32,413 nucleotides of DNA from Micavibrio sp. UBA2638 (GCA_002359735.1 DENS01000005.1:1-32413); one strand, 5' to 3'. Shown: positions 16,155-24,852, numbered from the stretch's first letter. Notes: generated by a model from the letters alone, not told the origin. A program made the numbers and translations.

Positions 16155-16232
16155 CGATAAAATGACTGTTTTCCTTTTTTTGCATATTTTATGCGGATGA
16201 CGGAATGATGGGGTCGGTGTTGAAAGCCGGGG

Positions 16233-17141
16233 TTATACCGGGAAATTTAGTCCCATCAGGGAATAGTTTTCTGATCGTTCGGCCCAGTTGGATTGCGCTT
16301 TGACGAATATTTTTATATGGACGGGGCACCCCAGAATGTCTTGTAATTCCAAACGGACATGCTGACCGATTTCTTTTATGGTGCGTCCGCCTTTGCCTAA
16401 AACAATGCCTTTTTGGCTGTCGCGCTCCACATAAATAACCTGGTCAATCTTGACGCTGCCGTTATCAAAATTTTCCCAGTTCTGGGTTTCGACAAAAATG
16501 GAATAGGGCAATTCCTGATGCAGACGTTCAAAAATTTTCTCCCGCGTGATTTCCGCGGCCAGCATGCGCATCGGCATATCGGTCATCTGATCTTCGGGGA
16601 ACAGCCAGGGCCCAGCGGGCAAATTCTGACCAAGATATGCCAATAGGGCATCAAGGCCCTTGTCTTTCAGCGCTGAAATCATGAAAGTTTCGGAATAATC
16701 AAACTGTTCATGCAGGGCTTTGGTCAGTTCCAGCAGCGTTTCTTTTTTTACCTGATCAATTTTATTCAATATCAGAATGCATTTTTTATTGCCGGGCAGT
16801 TTTTCGCTTAAGAATTTGTTGCGTTCAACCGCATCTTTCATCGAGGCATCAACAAGGTGCATAATGATGTCGGCCTCTGCGATTGTATCCAGAGCCGCGC
16901 TGACCATGGCTTTTTCCAGTGTTTTTTTCGGGGCAAAAACGCCGGGGGTATCCATCAGGATAATTTGTGTCTGTCCTTCGGCCAAAATGCCCAGCACCCG
17001 GCTGCGTGTGGTTTGCACTTTGTGGGAAACGATGGATATTTTGGACCCGACCATGGTGTTCAGTAGGGTGGATTTCCCGGCATTGGGCAGGCCAAGAATG
17101 CTGACAAATCCGCATTGTGTGTTATCCGCATTCCGGGTCAT
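16233..17141 (-). CDS. era: GTPase Era
   Basis: A 302-residue Era GTPase, which binds the 3' end of 16S rRNA during 30S maturation. The G1 P-loop is GLPNAGKS at residues 17-24, followed by the switch region with the Thr-rich VQTTRSRVLGI, G3 MDTPG, and G4 LNKID. The C-terminal KH domain (about 205-290) has ERDSQKGIVLGKGGRTIKEIG, the GxxG RNA-binding loop. Length and order match the family. The ATG overlaps the rnc stop by four bases (ATGA), so translation is coupled. It is the last gene of the acpS-lepB-rnc-era run. Confidence 0.97.
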   Translation of the reverse strand: MTRNADNTQCGFVSILGLPNAGKSTLLNTMVGSKISIVSHKVQTTRSRVLGILAEGQTQIILMDTPGVFAPKKTLEKAMVSAALDTIAEADIIMHLVDASMKDAVERNKFLSEKLPGNKKCILILNKIDQVKKETLLELTKALHEQFDYSETFMISALKDKGLDALLAYLGQNLPAGPWLFPEDQMTDMPMRMLAAEITREKIFERLHQELPYSIFVETQNWENFDNGSVKIDQVIYVERDSQKGIVLGKGGRTIKEIGQHVRLELQDILGCPVHIKIFVKAQSNWAERSENYSLMGLNFPV

Positions 17142-17824
17142 TTTGATTTGCTTTCAAGTTGTTTCAGAAAAAGGCGGGCCGCCTCGCGTTCGGCAATCTG
17201 GCGCGATTTGCCCTGGGCAATTAAATCGTCATGGCCTTTGACGTGAAGCTGTACATCGAACACCGGCGCATGATCAGGGCCGCTTTGGCCGATGATTTTA
17301 TAGGTCGGCAGGGGCAGGCCGTTTCCTTGTGCCCATTCCTGTAAGGCGGTTTTGGGGTGTTGCGGGGGCTTGGCCATGTCATAAAAGGCGTTGCCCCATA
17401 ATTCTTCAACAAAATTTCTGCAAACCTCAAGCCCGGCATCAAGATAGATGGCACCGATCAGGGCCTCCATTCCATCGGCCAGAATATTTTCGTTTTCAAA
17501 ACCGCCGGCGCTGTGTTCGGCCTCGGAAAATCCCATATATTCGCCCAGATGAATTTTTACCGCCATCTTGGCCAGCCAGCTGCCCTGTACCAAAGATGAT
17601 AAGCGTTTGGCAAGGTGCCCTTCGGGTTCATCGGTGAATTTTTCATAGAGGATTTCCGACACAATCAGGCCCAAAACGCGGTCTCCCAGAAATTCCAGGC
17701 GTTCATAATTAATACCTGTGCCGGTGCTGGAATGTGTCAGGGCCATGGATAAAAGATTTTTATCGGTGAATTCATGCCCGATCGATTTTTCCAGATCTGT
17801 GTGCGGTTTGTAGGGTGCGTTCAT
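17138..17824 (-). CDS. rnc: Ribonuclease III
   Basis: A 228-residue double-strand-specific endoribonuclease that processes rRNA precursors. The RNase III signature ERLEFLGDRVL is at 41-51. The second acidic motif is in ADGMEALIGAIYLDAG (about 117-132). The C-terminal dsRNA-binding domain (about 158-225) contains PKTALQEWAQGNGLPLPTY and the RQIAEREAARLFL helix. It overlaps era by four bases and follows lepB by 19 bases, so it is part of the lepB-rnc-era operon. All catalytic acids expected in the signature are present. Confidence 0.97.
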   Translation of the reverse strand: MNAPYKPHTDLEKSIGHEFTDKNLLSMALTHSSTGTGINYERLEFLGDRVLGLIVSEILYEKFTDEPEGHLAKRLSSLVQGSWLAKMAVKIHLGEYMGFSEAEHSAGGFENENILADGMEALIGAIYLDAGLEVCRNFVEELWGNAFYDMAKPPQHPKTALQEWAQGNGLPLPTYKIIGQSGPDHAPVFDVQLHVKGHDDLIAQGKSRQIAEREAARLFLKQLESKSK

Positions 17825-17843
17825 GTGGATCTATTGGTCATTG

Positions 17844-18698
17844 TTATTGGGGGCCGCCCGCGTCAACGGCCTGATCGCTTTGCTGGTCTGCGGGGCGCAC
17901 CGGTTTAATGGTGTCGAAAATCCGGTTAAACCGAATGGTCCATGGCCATTTCCAGACCTCGTATATTTTGGCATATCCATTGGTGGAATAGAAAATGAAA
18001 TCGGCTTCCCCCACCAGATTGACGGCCGGAACAAAACCAACGCCATTGGGGGCACGGCTATCCACGGAATTATCGCGGTTATCACCCATCATAAAGTAAT
18101 GTCCTTCGGGAACGGTGAAAACTTCTGTGTTATCCAGCGGGCGGTCATCACTTTCTTCCAGAATGTGATGGACGGTCCCGTTTGGCAGGGTTTCAAGAAA
18201 TTCCTCCATTACCACTTCGCCGCGATATTGGTCCCAGACCTTTTTCATGCCCAGACTTTCCCGCGGCACAAGATTGCCATTGATGTAAAGACGGCCGCGG
18301 CGCATCTGGATGGTATCGCCCGGCAAACCGATCACGCGCTTGATGTAATCGATATAGGTGTTGCTGGGCAATTTAAACACGGCAACGTCGCCCTGTTTGG
18401 GGGGCTTGTCCCAAACGCGGCCCTCCAGCGGTGCCAGACCAAACGGAAAGGAATAACGGCTGTACCCGTAAGCCGGTTTATTCACGAACAAATAATCCCC
18501 GATCAGTAAAGTTGGCTTCATCGACCCTGACGGGATGTTAAAGGGTTCATACATAAATGTCCGGATCAACATGGCGAGCGCAACGGCAATCAGGATGGTT
18601 TTTGCGAATTCGCTCACTTCCTCCTTGGCCGTTAAGGGGGGCTGTTTTGCGGCCTTGATATCGCATTCATCTTCCAGTGAATCAGGTTTGTCGGACAT
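17844..18698 (-). CDS. lepB: Signal peptidase I
   Basis: A 284-residue inner-membrane serine protease that removes signal peptides on the periplasmic face. A cytosolic N-terminus (1-30) is followed by one membrane helix (about 31-48, FAKTILIAVALAMLIRTF). Box B is FNIPSGSMKPTLLIGD with catalytic Ser59; box D is YIKRVIGLPGDTI with the general-base Lys120. Box E, GDNRDNSVDSR, comes later. The family often has two N-terminal helices; here only one is seen, as is usual in alphaproteobacteria. It follows acpS after 79 bases and precedes rnc by 19 bases. The Shine-Dalgarno is weak (AGAAAAG). Confidence 0.96.
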   Translation of the reverse strand: MSDKPDSLEDECDIKAAKQPPLTAKEEVSEFAKTILIAVALAMLIRTFMYEPFNIPSGSMKPTLLIGDYLFVNKPAYGYSRYSFPFGLAPLEGRVWDKPPKQGDVAVFKLPSNTYIDYIKRVIGLPGDTIQMRRGRLYINGNLVPRESLGMKKVWDQYRGEVVMEEFLETLPNGTVHHILEESDDRPLDNTEVFTVPEGHYFMMGDNRDNSVDSRAPNGVGFVPAVNLVGEADFIFYSTNGYAKIYEVWKWPWTIRFNRIFDTIKPVRPADQQSDQAVDAGGPQ

Positions 18699-18777
18699 GG
18701 TTTTTGTATTTCTTTTCTGTTCGTATCATCGCGTTTTACATCATAGTAATTCGCTTGGCCAGAGGAAAGATGTATCT

Positions 18778-19182
18778 TTAGCGGGCCTCGATAATCACCA
18801 TGGCGCAGGCGCAGGTTTTTTCATCGCTCAGGCTAAGATGCAGGTGCGGGGTTTTATCAGCGGGGGTTAGCGTCTCAAGCCGGGCGAGCGCCTGACCGGT
18901 CAGCGTTAACGCCGGGGCGCCGTTCTGATCCAGGGTGACGCCAATCTCCTTGAATAAGATGCCGCCGCTGATGCCTGTACCAAGGGCTTTCGCACAGGCT
19001 TCTTTGGCGGCAAAACGTTTGGCCAGTGTACCGGCGCAATAGGGTCCCTGCTTGCCGCGTTTTCGGGCCAGGTCTTGTTCTTCTTCGGTGAAGCTGCGGG
19101 TGACAAAGCGCTCGCCGGCGCTGTCCAGCAAGGCGTTGATGCGGGATATATCGACGATGTCTGTACCGATGCCAAGTATCAT
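18778..19182 (-). CDS. acpS: Holo-[acyl-carrier-protein] synthase
   Basis: A 134-residue AcpS-type phosphopantetheinyl transferase that moves 4'-phosphopantetheine from CoA to apo-ACP. The N-terminal MILGIGTDIVDISRI carries the magnesium-binding Asp8. FAAKEACAKALGTGISGGI supplies the second metal ligand (Glu) and the CoA-binding lysine. Length is typical. Its ATG directly abuts the stop codon of the upstream 380-aa gene with no gap, implying translational coupling. In many alphaproteobacteria the gene in that upstream slot is pdxJ, which is not present here. Confidence 0.95.
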   Translation of the reverse strand: MILGIGTDIVDISRINALLDSAGERFVTRSFTEEEQDLARKRGKQGPYCAGTLAKRFAAKEACAKALGTGISGGILFKEIGVTLDQNGAPALTLTGQALARLETLTPADKTPHLHLSLSDEKTCACAMVIIEAR

Positions 19183-20325
19183 TTAAACAATATCTGCTAT
19201 TAACCCACCGGGATCAAGGGGACGCGGTATTTCCAAATCATGGCCGGTTTGCACCTTAAAGCGCGGATGAAAATCAGGCCGCCCTAAAAACCCTTCCTGG
19301 ACCTGATCAAAATGCATGATCAGGGCATTTTTATCTGTGATCTGGCGTAAATTGTTCAGCGTATGGCGCCATGTTTCGTTCGTGACCGGGCGCCCGCAAA
19401 AATCAACGGGGTCTTCGCCGTATTGTTCTTTTTGCGTTGCAATTTCTTGATCGCTCCATTGCAGGTAATACCCGATATTGCTGGTATAAAGCGTTTCAAT
19501 GCGCATCCCTTTCTGACAGGGCAAGTGTTCAGGCGCGCTGTTGTGATCTTGTGTCATAGCGACATTGACGGGCTGATAGCTGAGGGTATCCAGTGTGGTA
19601 CGCAATTGTTCAATACACGGTTTGTCGGTGATATCCAGGGTCATTGCGGCCATGGCGCCATGACGGGCCATGGCATGCAGGTGGTGATATTGATCGGGGT
19701 TTTGCAGCCACGTCACGTCTTTATCGCCGCAGAATACATATCCGGTGCCTTCATGACCGGCACGCAGTTGAAACCATTCTTCAAAATCATCGTATCGCAT
19801 GTTTAACAGCGGTGATGTTTTGCGCCCGTATGACCGGCCTTTCAGCGGAAAAGGGTCTTCAAAATTCAGGCGGTAGCGCGGCGTATCGGCCGCGATGTTA
19901 AAATCCTGCATCAGCGAGCGACAAAGCCGGTAAGGCAGGGCCGTCATGGATTGCACAAAATCATTGATATTATCATGCGCCGCCAGATGATCGATCATCA
20001 TGTCCCAGAAGGCTTTTTGCAGCGGATTAATGTCGTAAAGAATGGCGGCAGGGGCTTTGCTGGTCGCGATATAGGTCAGGTTCACTTCCCCGGCCGTTCC
20101 GGCATATACGCGGCCCTGATAATCCGGGCGGTGCATAAAGGCCTTTTGTATTTTTTCGTGTAATGCCCAGCTTTCCGAAACAGGTCTGAAATGCACATAA
20201 TCGACATACGGCCCGTCCGGCCCGTCATAGGCGCGCCTGCCGTTAAGCAATGTCATGGACGCCGATGGTGTGGTGCTGTCCAGTTGGTTAATGGTATCGG
20301 CAATGCCTGCATAAAGATGTGTCAA
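19183..20325 (-). CDS. Uncharacterised 380-aa protein coupled to acpS
   Basis: A 380-residue soluble protein without a signal peptide or membrane segment. The start is TTG at 20325, supported by AAAGG nine bases upstream; the next Met is residue 24. It has few clear motifs. GRVYAGTAGEVNLTYIATSK, followed by AILYDINPLQKAFWDMM, resembles strand-loop-helix and acidic positions of SAM-binding methyltransferase-like folds. A late IETLYTSNIGYYLQW element recalls the LIC_10091-like group in that superfamily. This resemblance is from memory and weak. An F-x-R-P pair begins the protein and G-R-P-D-F-H-P-R-F ends it. The stop abuts the acpS ATG, so it is in the acpS-lepB-rnc-era operon. I do not know its function. 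Confidence 0.82.
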   Translation of the reverse strand: MTHLYAGIADTINQLDSTTPSASMTLLNGRRAYDGPDGPYVDYVHFRPVSESWALHEKIQKAFMHRPDYQGRVYAGTAGEVNLTYIATSKAPAAILYDINPLQKAFWDMMIDHLAAHDNINDFVQSMTALPYRLCRSLMQDFNIAADTPRYRLNFEDPFPLKGRSYGRKTSPLLNMRYDDFEEWFQLRAGHEGTGYVFCGDKDVTWLQNPDQYHHLHAMARHGAMAAMTLDITDKPCIEQLRTTLDTLSYQPVNVAMTQDHNSAPEHLPCQKGMRIETLYTSNIGYYLQWSDQEIATQKEQYGEDPVDFCGRPVTNETWRHTLNNLRQITDKNALIMHFDQVQEGFLGRPDFHPRFKVQTGHDLEIPRPLDPGGLIADIV

Positions 20326-20383
20326 AACGGTGCGCCTTTATTGATCTGCGGTGAAATCTAGCAATCTGGCACAATTATGTCAA

Positions 20384-20968
20384 TTATTTTTTAGGACCTG
20401 TAATCTCGCTGGCGACTTTGTGAACGGTGCGCAGTTTCGCCTTGGAGCGTGCGGCCTTTGCTGTTCCCACCAGGCGGTAAAAGATGTAATAGCTGATGGG
20501 AATACAAATCAACATGGCCAGGTATCCGCCAACAAGCCATGGTAAAAACAGACGGAGCGGATCATGCCATAAAAGATTCCAGACGATATGCAGGTCAATA
20601 TATTCCGGCAGGGCGGTGCTGGCCGGAAGGCCCATCAGGCCAAACAGGAAAGATCCGAAGCTGATGGCGGTCCACCACATGAACGGAAACGTCCAGGGGT
20701 TGCCGACAAACGTGCCGATAATGGCCGAAAGCAGATTGGCGCGGCATAGATAGGCCAAAAGCCCGGCCTGAATGAAATGGGTGCCAACGAGGGGGGTAAA
20801 GGAAATGGAACAGCCAATGGCCAGACCAAGGGCAATTTTATGCGTGGTATCCGATAAACGCACCAGACGGTATTGAACGTATTTGAATGTGCGTTTCCAT
20901 CCCATGGACGGCCAAAATACTTCTTTGGCTTTTTGAATCAGGGTCAGGGCTTCGCGCCTTTGAAACAT
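20384..20968 (-). CDS. DUF2062 membrane protein
   Basis: A 194-residue inner-membrane protein of the DUF2062 family. Family features are YRLVRLSDTTHKIALGLAIGCSISFTPLVGTHF, then ANLLSAIIGTFVGNPWTFPFMWW, the conserved G-T-x-x-G-N-P-x-T core. Membrane segments lie at about 44-64, 72-92, 94-118 and 146-170. The ends are basic (RRKEAL-type start; a KAARSKAKLRT tail), so both probably face the cytoplasm. It precedes the 380-aa gene by 58 bases and is probably the first gene of the same minus-strand run. The family often occurs near acpS/lepB or rsh in alphaproteobacteria; its role is unknown. Confidence 0.9.
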   Translation of the reverse strand: MFQRREALTLIQKAKEVFWPSMGWKRTFKYVQYRLVRLSDTTHKIALGLAIGCSISFTPLVGTHFIQAGLLAYLCRANLLSAIIGTFVGNPWTFPFMWWTAISFGSFLFGLMGLPASTALPEYIDLHIVWNLLWHDPLRLFLPWLVGGYLAMLICIPISYYIFYRLVGTAKAARSKAKLRTVHKVASEITGPKK

Positions 20969-21107
20969 TAAAATACGTCCCGTTGGGTCTGGGTGAATTG
21001 CGGCTTATGCCTTTGTCTTATTATATAAGCATATTTGGGGTAATTATAAGACCACTTTTTGAAAATAAAATGGTTCTTCTTTCGATTATAAATCGTTAAG
21101 CTGGACT

Positions 21108-21127
21108 GGCGCCAATTTGATGGCGCC
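21108..21127 (+). promoter_or_regulatory. Hairpin in the apt leader
   Basis: GGCGCCA (21108-21114), six bases, TGGCGCC (21121-21127) form a perfect 7-bp stem about 40 bases before the apt ATG. A second small dyad, CGATT-ATA-AATCG (21083-21095), overlaps a -10-like TATAAA. No T-run follows, so it is not a terminator. Confidence 0.35.
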
Positions 21128-21165
21128 TTGATGCCGGAAAAATAGATAAAGGGAATTGTAAAAAC

Positions 21166-21681
21166 ATGAATATTCGCGACCATATCCGTATCGTGCCGGA
21201 TTTTCCGATTGACGGGATTAATTTCTATGATATCGCAACATTATTGGCCCATCCCGATGCGTGGAGAGCCACCGTGGCGGAATTGGTTGAGCGCGTTTCC
21301 CCGTATAAGCCCGATATGCTGATGGGTATTGAATCGCGGGGCTTTCTGGTTGCCGCGCCGCTGGCTTTAGAATTGGGATGCGGTTTTGGCATGGTGCGAA
21401 AAAAGGGCAAATTGCCCGGACAGGTTCTGGGGCACAGTTATGATCTGGAATACGGATCGGACACCATTGAGGTGCAACCGGATTTGATCCCGAATGGGGC
21501 CAAGATTGTTTTGGTGGATGATTTGCTGGCAACCGGCGGCACAATGGCCGCGGCCGAAACCCTGGTTAGCAAAGCCGGGGGGGAGGTTGTTGCCAATTTC
21601 TGTATCGTCGAACTGGACGGGCTGAATGGCCGTTCGAAACTGTCTGCGCCGTTTGAAGCGCTGTTAAAATGTCCAGCATAA
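21166..21681 (+). CDS. apt: Adenine phosphoribosyltransferase
   Basis: A 171-residue type I phosphoribosyltransferase of usual Apt length; it makes AMP from adenine and PRPP (purine salvage). The start MNIRDHIRIVPDFPIDGINFYDI matches Apt, with the F-P-x-x-G-I-x-F-x-D element (Tyr-Asp here). MGIESRGFLVAAPLALELGCGF, RKKGKLPG and the PRPP loop VLVDDLLATGGTM (about 122-134) follow. A Shine-Dalgarno AAAGGGA lies before the ATG. It is divergent from the DUF2062 gene over a gap of about 197 bases. The DUF3592 gene follows 15 bases later and is probably in the same transcript. Confidence 0.95.
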   Translation: MNIRDHIRIVPDFPIDGINFYDIATLLAHPDAWRATVAELVERVSPYKPDMLMGIESRGFLVAAPLALELGCGFGMVRKKGKLPGQVLGHSYDLEYGSDTIEVQPDLIPNGAKIVLVDDLLATGGTMAAAETLVSKAGGEVVANFCIVELDGLNGRSKLSAPFEALLKCPA

Positions 21682-21696
21682 GAAAGGCGCGATGTG

Positions 21697-22179
21697 ATGA
21701 GTGAGGCGATGCTCCCCTTGTTGGTTGGTTTTGTGATGGCTTTTGGCGGGGTGTACCTGATATACCGGGCTGTATTGAATTTGGCCAAAGCCAGAGACGT
21801 AAAATTCTGGCCGGTCGCGCCGGGCACGATTACGAAGCTCGCGCTAGAGGGGCTGGGGCCTAAAATCATAGGCGCAAGCGGTTTGTATGAATATAAACGC
21901 TATATTGTGTCCTTGCTTTATACCTATCAGGTGGATGGTGCATCCTATACGGGGGATCAATTCTTTTTTGGTTCGGACATCACGGTGACGCAGGATGTTG
22001 AAAAAATTTGCGCGCAATTTAAACAGGGTGATGATGTAAGCGTGTATTACAATACGGCGGATCCCGCGGAGTCTGTGTTGTTAAGGGAAAATCCGTTAAA
22101 AAAACACGGGGATCTATGGGGCGGGGTTGTGGTTACGCTGGTTGGGGCGGCGCTGGCGGTTATGAATTTCCCCGGCTAG
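21697..22179 (+). CDS. DUF3592 membrane protein
   Basis: A 160-residue protein with a membrane helix at each end (about 6-28, LLVGFVMAFGGVYLIYRAV, and about 139-157, LWGGVVVTLVGAALAVMNF). A beta-rich central domain of the DUF3592 type lies between: W-P-V-A-P-G-T-I, then YKRYIVSLLYTYQVDGASYTGDQ, and V-S-V-Y-Y-N-T-A-D-P-A-E-S-V-L. The ATG at 21697 is preferred over the GTG three bases earlier because AGAAAGG is then about nine bases away. It follows apt closely. Its TAG stop shares the CTAG at 22176-22179 with the opposite-strand stop of rsh. Function unknown. Confidence 0.85.
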   Translation: MSEAMLPLLVGFVMAFGGVYLIYRAVLNLAKARDVKFWPVAPGTITKLALEGLGPKIIGASGLYEYKRYIVSLLYTYQVDGASYTGDQFFFGSDITVTQDVEKICAQFKQGDDVSVYYNTADPAESVLLRENPLKKHGDLWGGVVVTLVGAALAVMNFPG

Positions 22180-24350
22180 CGCCCGCGTGCGCGTTCAACA
22201 TTGGTAATGATGGCGGTGGCCCGCAAAGCGGCAATAATGTTATTCAGATGTTTGGTGTCATTTACGTACACATCAATCAACATTTCCCAGAAATCCTGAG
22301 ACCGGCTGGTGATTTTTAAATTGGTGATATTCCCGCCATTTTTACCGATAACGGTGGACAGGGTCCCTAGTGAACCGGGTTCATTTTGAATGACAATGTT
22401 TAACCGGCCGATATGGCTTTCCGGGGAATCTGGCCCCTCGCCCCATGAAACATCCAGCCAGCGCTCAGGCGTGTCGGCGAAGCTCTCCAGTGTTTCGCAA
22501 TCGATGGTGTGAACGGTGACGCCTTTTCCCGTGGTTACAATGCCAACGATGCGGTCGCCCGGCAATGGGTGGCAACAGCGCGCCATGTGAACGGCCATGC
22601 CGGGAATAAGTCCCTTGATCGGCATTGGCGCATCCGATCCGCCGCCCGGGCGTACCATAACCGCCTTGTCCATATCCGCAGAAGGGCGCTTGGCAACCGC
22701 GGTTTTATGGGCGGGGAAGATGGATTTAAACACATCACGGGCAACCACGTTACCAGATCCGATTGCGGCGTAAACATCATCATTGTCTTCGGCTTTGTAT
22801 TGTTTTAATACGCCGCCGACGGCTTTTTCGGTGAATTCATATCCTTCTTGCCGGAAGACCTTTTGCAACATGGCCTTGCCGAGCGAGGAATATTCGCTGC
22901 GTTGTTGCAGGCGTATGAATTTTCGAATGTGTGACCGGGCCTTGCCGGTTACAACAAAACGTTCCCATGTGGGCGAAGGCGTTTGTGTTTTGGCGGTGAT
23001 GACCTCAATCTGGTCACCATTGCCCAGTTTGGAATTTAGCGGGGCAATGCGGCCATTGATTTTGGCGCCAACGCATTTATCCCCGACGGCGGAGTGGATG
23101 GCATAGGCAAAATCAATCGGGGTTGCGCCGTTGGGCAGTTCGATCAAATCGCCTTTGGGGGTGAAAACGAAGACCTGATCCTGAAACAGTTCCAGCTTGG
23201 TATTTTCCCAGAAATCTTCGGGCTTTTGTTCTTGTTCAAGAATTTCCAGCAATTCCCGCAGCCAGCGATATTTCTTGGCGTCTTTCAGGCTGGGCATTTT
23301 ACCGTCTTTATAGGCCCAATGCGCGGCGACCCCTAAATCGGCCTCGGCGTGCATTTCCAGTGTACGGATTTGAATTTCAATGCGTTGGCGTGATGGGCCC
23401 ATAACCGTTGTGTGGATGGAACGGTACCCGTTTGGTTTTGGTGTTGAGATGTAATCTTTAAACCGGCCGGGCACGCTGGGGTATTTGCCATGTAGAATGC
23501 CCAAAACGTGGTAACATTCGGCCGTACTGTCCACGACAATGCGAAAGGCCATGATGTCCGAAAGCTGTTCAAAGGCGACGTTTTTTCGCTGCATTTTCTT
23601 CCAGATCGAATAGCGCGTTTTTTCGCGGCCGGTAATTTCGGCCTGAATTCCGGCTTCTTTCATCAGGCCGCCCAGCTCCTCCAGAATATGATCAACAACC
23701 GGTGATCCTTCCTTGCGCAGGAAGGAAAGGCGGTTGGCGATGCTTTCCCTGGCCTCTGGCTGCATCTCGGCAAAGGCGCGGTCTTCCAGTTCTTCCTTGA
23801 TTTTATGCACGCCGATACGCTCTGCCAGCGGGGAATAAATCTCGAGCGTTTCCAGCGCAATACGGCGGCGTTTTTCCGGCTTGCTGATGCCGTCCAGCGT
23901 GCGCATGTTATGCAGGCGGTCGGCCAGCTTGACGATTAAAACGCGGATATCTTCGCTCATCGCCAAGAGCAGTTTTCTGAAATTTTCCGCTTGCTTGCCC
24001 TCAATGGTCTGGCTTTCGATGCGTGTCAGTTTGGATACGCCATTAACCAGATCGGCAATGTCCTGACCGAACATTTTGCTTAATTCATCATAGGTGGCAT
24101 CGGTGTCTTCCAATGTGTCATGCAGTATGGCCGTGACAATCGTGCCGGTATCCATTTTCATACCAGCGAGAATAGAGGCAACCTCAACCGGGTGTGTGTA
24201 ATAGGGTTCCCCGCTGGAACGGGTTTGCCCTTCATGCATTTTTTTGGCGAAATTGAACGCGTCAATCACCGGCTTGGGATCAAGGTCCGGGATGTAAGCC
24301 TGTATCTGGTTTAATAGATCGGTGTATGTGGTTGGATCAAAATTGCTCAT
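22176..24350 (-). CDS. rsh: Bifunctional (p)ppGpp synthetase/hydrolase, RelA/SpoT family
   Basis: A 724-residue long RSH protein that makes and degrades the alarmone (p)ppGpp. The HD hydrolase domain has H53 (YYTHPVEVA) and ILHDTLEDTDATYDEL (H77, D78), so hydrolysis looks intact. The synthetase domain (about 240-350) has DIMAFRIVVDS, FKDYISTPKPNGYRSIHTTV and IEIQIRTLEMH, so synthesis also looks intact. A TGS domain (about 385-450, DLIELPNGATPIDFAYAIH), a helical/zinc-finger region with MARCCHPLPGD, and a C-terminal ACT domain follow. The start is taken at MSNFDP (24350) rather than the GTG at 24368 from family resemblance; the Shine-Dalgarno is poor for both. It is downstream of rpoZ, which has its own terminator. 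Confidence 0.95.
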   Translation of the reverse strand: MSNFDPTTYTDLLNQIQAYIPDLDPKPVIDAFNFAKKMHEGQTRSSGEPYYTHPVEVASILAGMKMDTGTIVTAILHDTLEDTDATYDELSKMFGQDIADLVNGVSKLTRIESQTIEGKQAENFRKLLLAMSEDIRVLIVKLADRLHNMRTLDGISKPEKRRRIALETLEIYSPLAERIGVHKIKEELEDRAFAEMQPEARESIANRLSFLRKEGSPVVDHILEELGGLMKEAGIQAEITGREKTRYSIWKKMQRKNVAFEQLSDIMAFRIVVDSTAECYHVLGILHGKYPSVPGRFKDYISTPKPNGYRSIHTTVMGPSRQRIEIQIRTLEMHAEADLGVAAHWAYKDGKMPSLKDAKKYRWLRELLEILEQEQKPEDFWENTKLELFQDQVFVFTPKGDLIELPNGATPIDFAYAIHSAVGDKCVGAKINGRIAPLNSKLGNGDQIEVITAKTQTPSPTWERFVVTGKARSHIRKFIRLQQRSEYSSLGKAMLQKVFRQEGYEFTEKAVGGVLKQYKAEDNDDVYAAIGSGNVVARDVFKSIFPAHKTAVAKRPSADMDKAVMVRPGGGSDAPMPIKGLIPGMAVHMARCCHPLPGDRIVGIVTTGKGVTVHTIDCETLESFADTPERWLDVSWGEGPDSPESHIGRLNIVIQNEPGSLGTLSTVIGKNGGNITNLKITSRSQDFWEMLIDVYVNDTKHLNNIIAALRATAIITNVERARGR

Positions 24351-24412
24351 AGACGGAAAAATTACCACAGTTCCATGGCGAAATCACGCGGGAAATGGCC
24401 GTTAGAGGCAAT

Positions 24413-24440
24413 AAAAAACCGCCCAGTTTGCGGGCGGTTT
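24413..24440 (-). terminator. Rho-independent terminator after rpoZ
   Basis: AAACCGCCC (24416-24424) and GGGCGGTTT (24432-24440) form a nine-pair stem with a seven-base loop. On the minus strand a six-T run follows. It separates rpoZ from rsh. Confidence 0.88.
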
Positions 24441-24468
24441 GAAAAATTGATCTCTGTTACAGCAGGAA

Positions 24469-24852
24469 TTACGCGCCGGCCAGATCGGATAAAGATGGCT
24501 CGGAGTCATCGTCTTCGCTAACTTCTTCGTCGGAATAGATGCCTTCTTCTTTGGGCTGGGCGGCCATGGCGTTCCATTCTTCTTCGCCGTCCATCAGGTC
24601 GATGTCTGTGTCTTCATCGTCATAGGCGATAACGCGTTGGTGTGATTTGGTCAGTTCTTCCTTCAGGTCTGACACCGCGATTTTTTCACCGGCAATTTCC
24701 CGCAAGGCAATCACAGGGTTTTTGTCATTGTCGCGCTCCACAAGTAAAGAGGCGCCGGAACCGATCTTGCGCGCGCGCTGGGCGGCGACCATGACCAATT
24801 CAAAGCGGTTTGTGACTTTATCTATACAATCTTCAACGGTTACGCGTGCCAT
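24469..24852 (-). CDS. rpoZ: DNA-directed RNA polymerase omega subunit
   Basis: A 127-residue omega subunit that helps assemble RNA polymerase. The N-terminal MARVTVEDCIDKVTNRFELVMVAAQRARKI and the NPVIALREIAGEKI element are the family core (about 1-65). The C-terminal half (about 75-127) is a strongly acidic, low-complexity tail (DDEDTDIDLMDGEEEW, SDEEVSEDDDSEPSLSD), longer than in E. coli (91 aa). It precedes rsh, but a strong terminator lies between them. The pairing of rpoZ and rsh is common in proteobacteria and matches omega's role in ppGpp response. It is divergent from the NYN gene. Confidence 0.96.
   Translation of the reverse strand: MARVTVEDCIDKVTNRFELVMVAAQRARKIGSGASLLVERDNDKNPVIALREIAGEKIAVSDLKEELTKSHQRVIAYDDEDTDIDLMDGEEEWNAMAAQPKEEGIYSDEEVSEDDDSEPSLSDLAGA

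Noticed and set aside
17823..18509. 228-codon plus-strand frame opposite lepB
   Set aside because: Entirely antisense to signal peptidase, whose catalytic motifs are all intact; no ribosome site.
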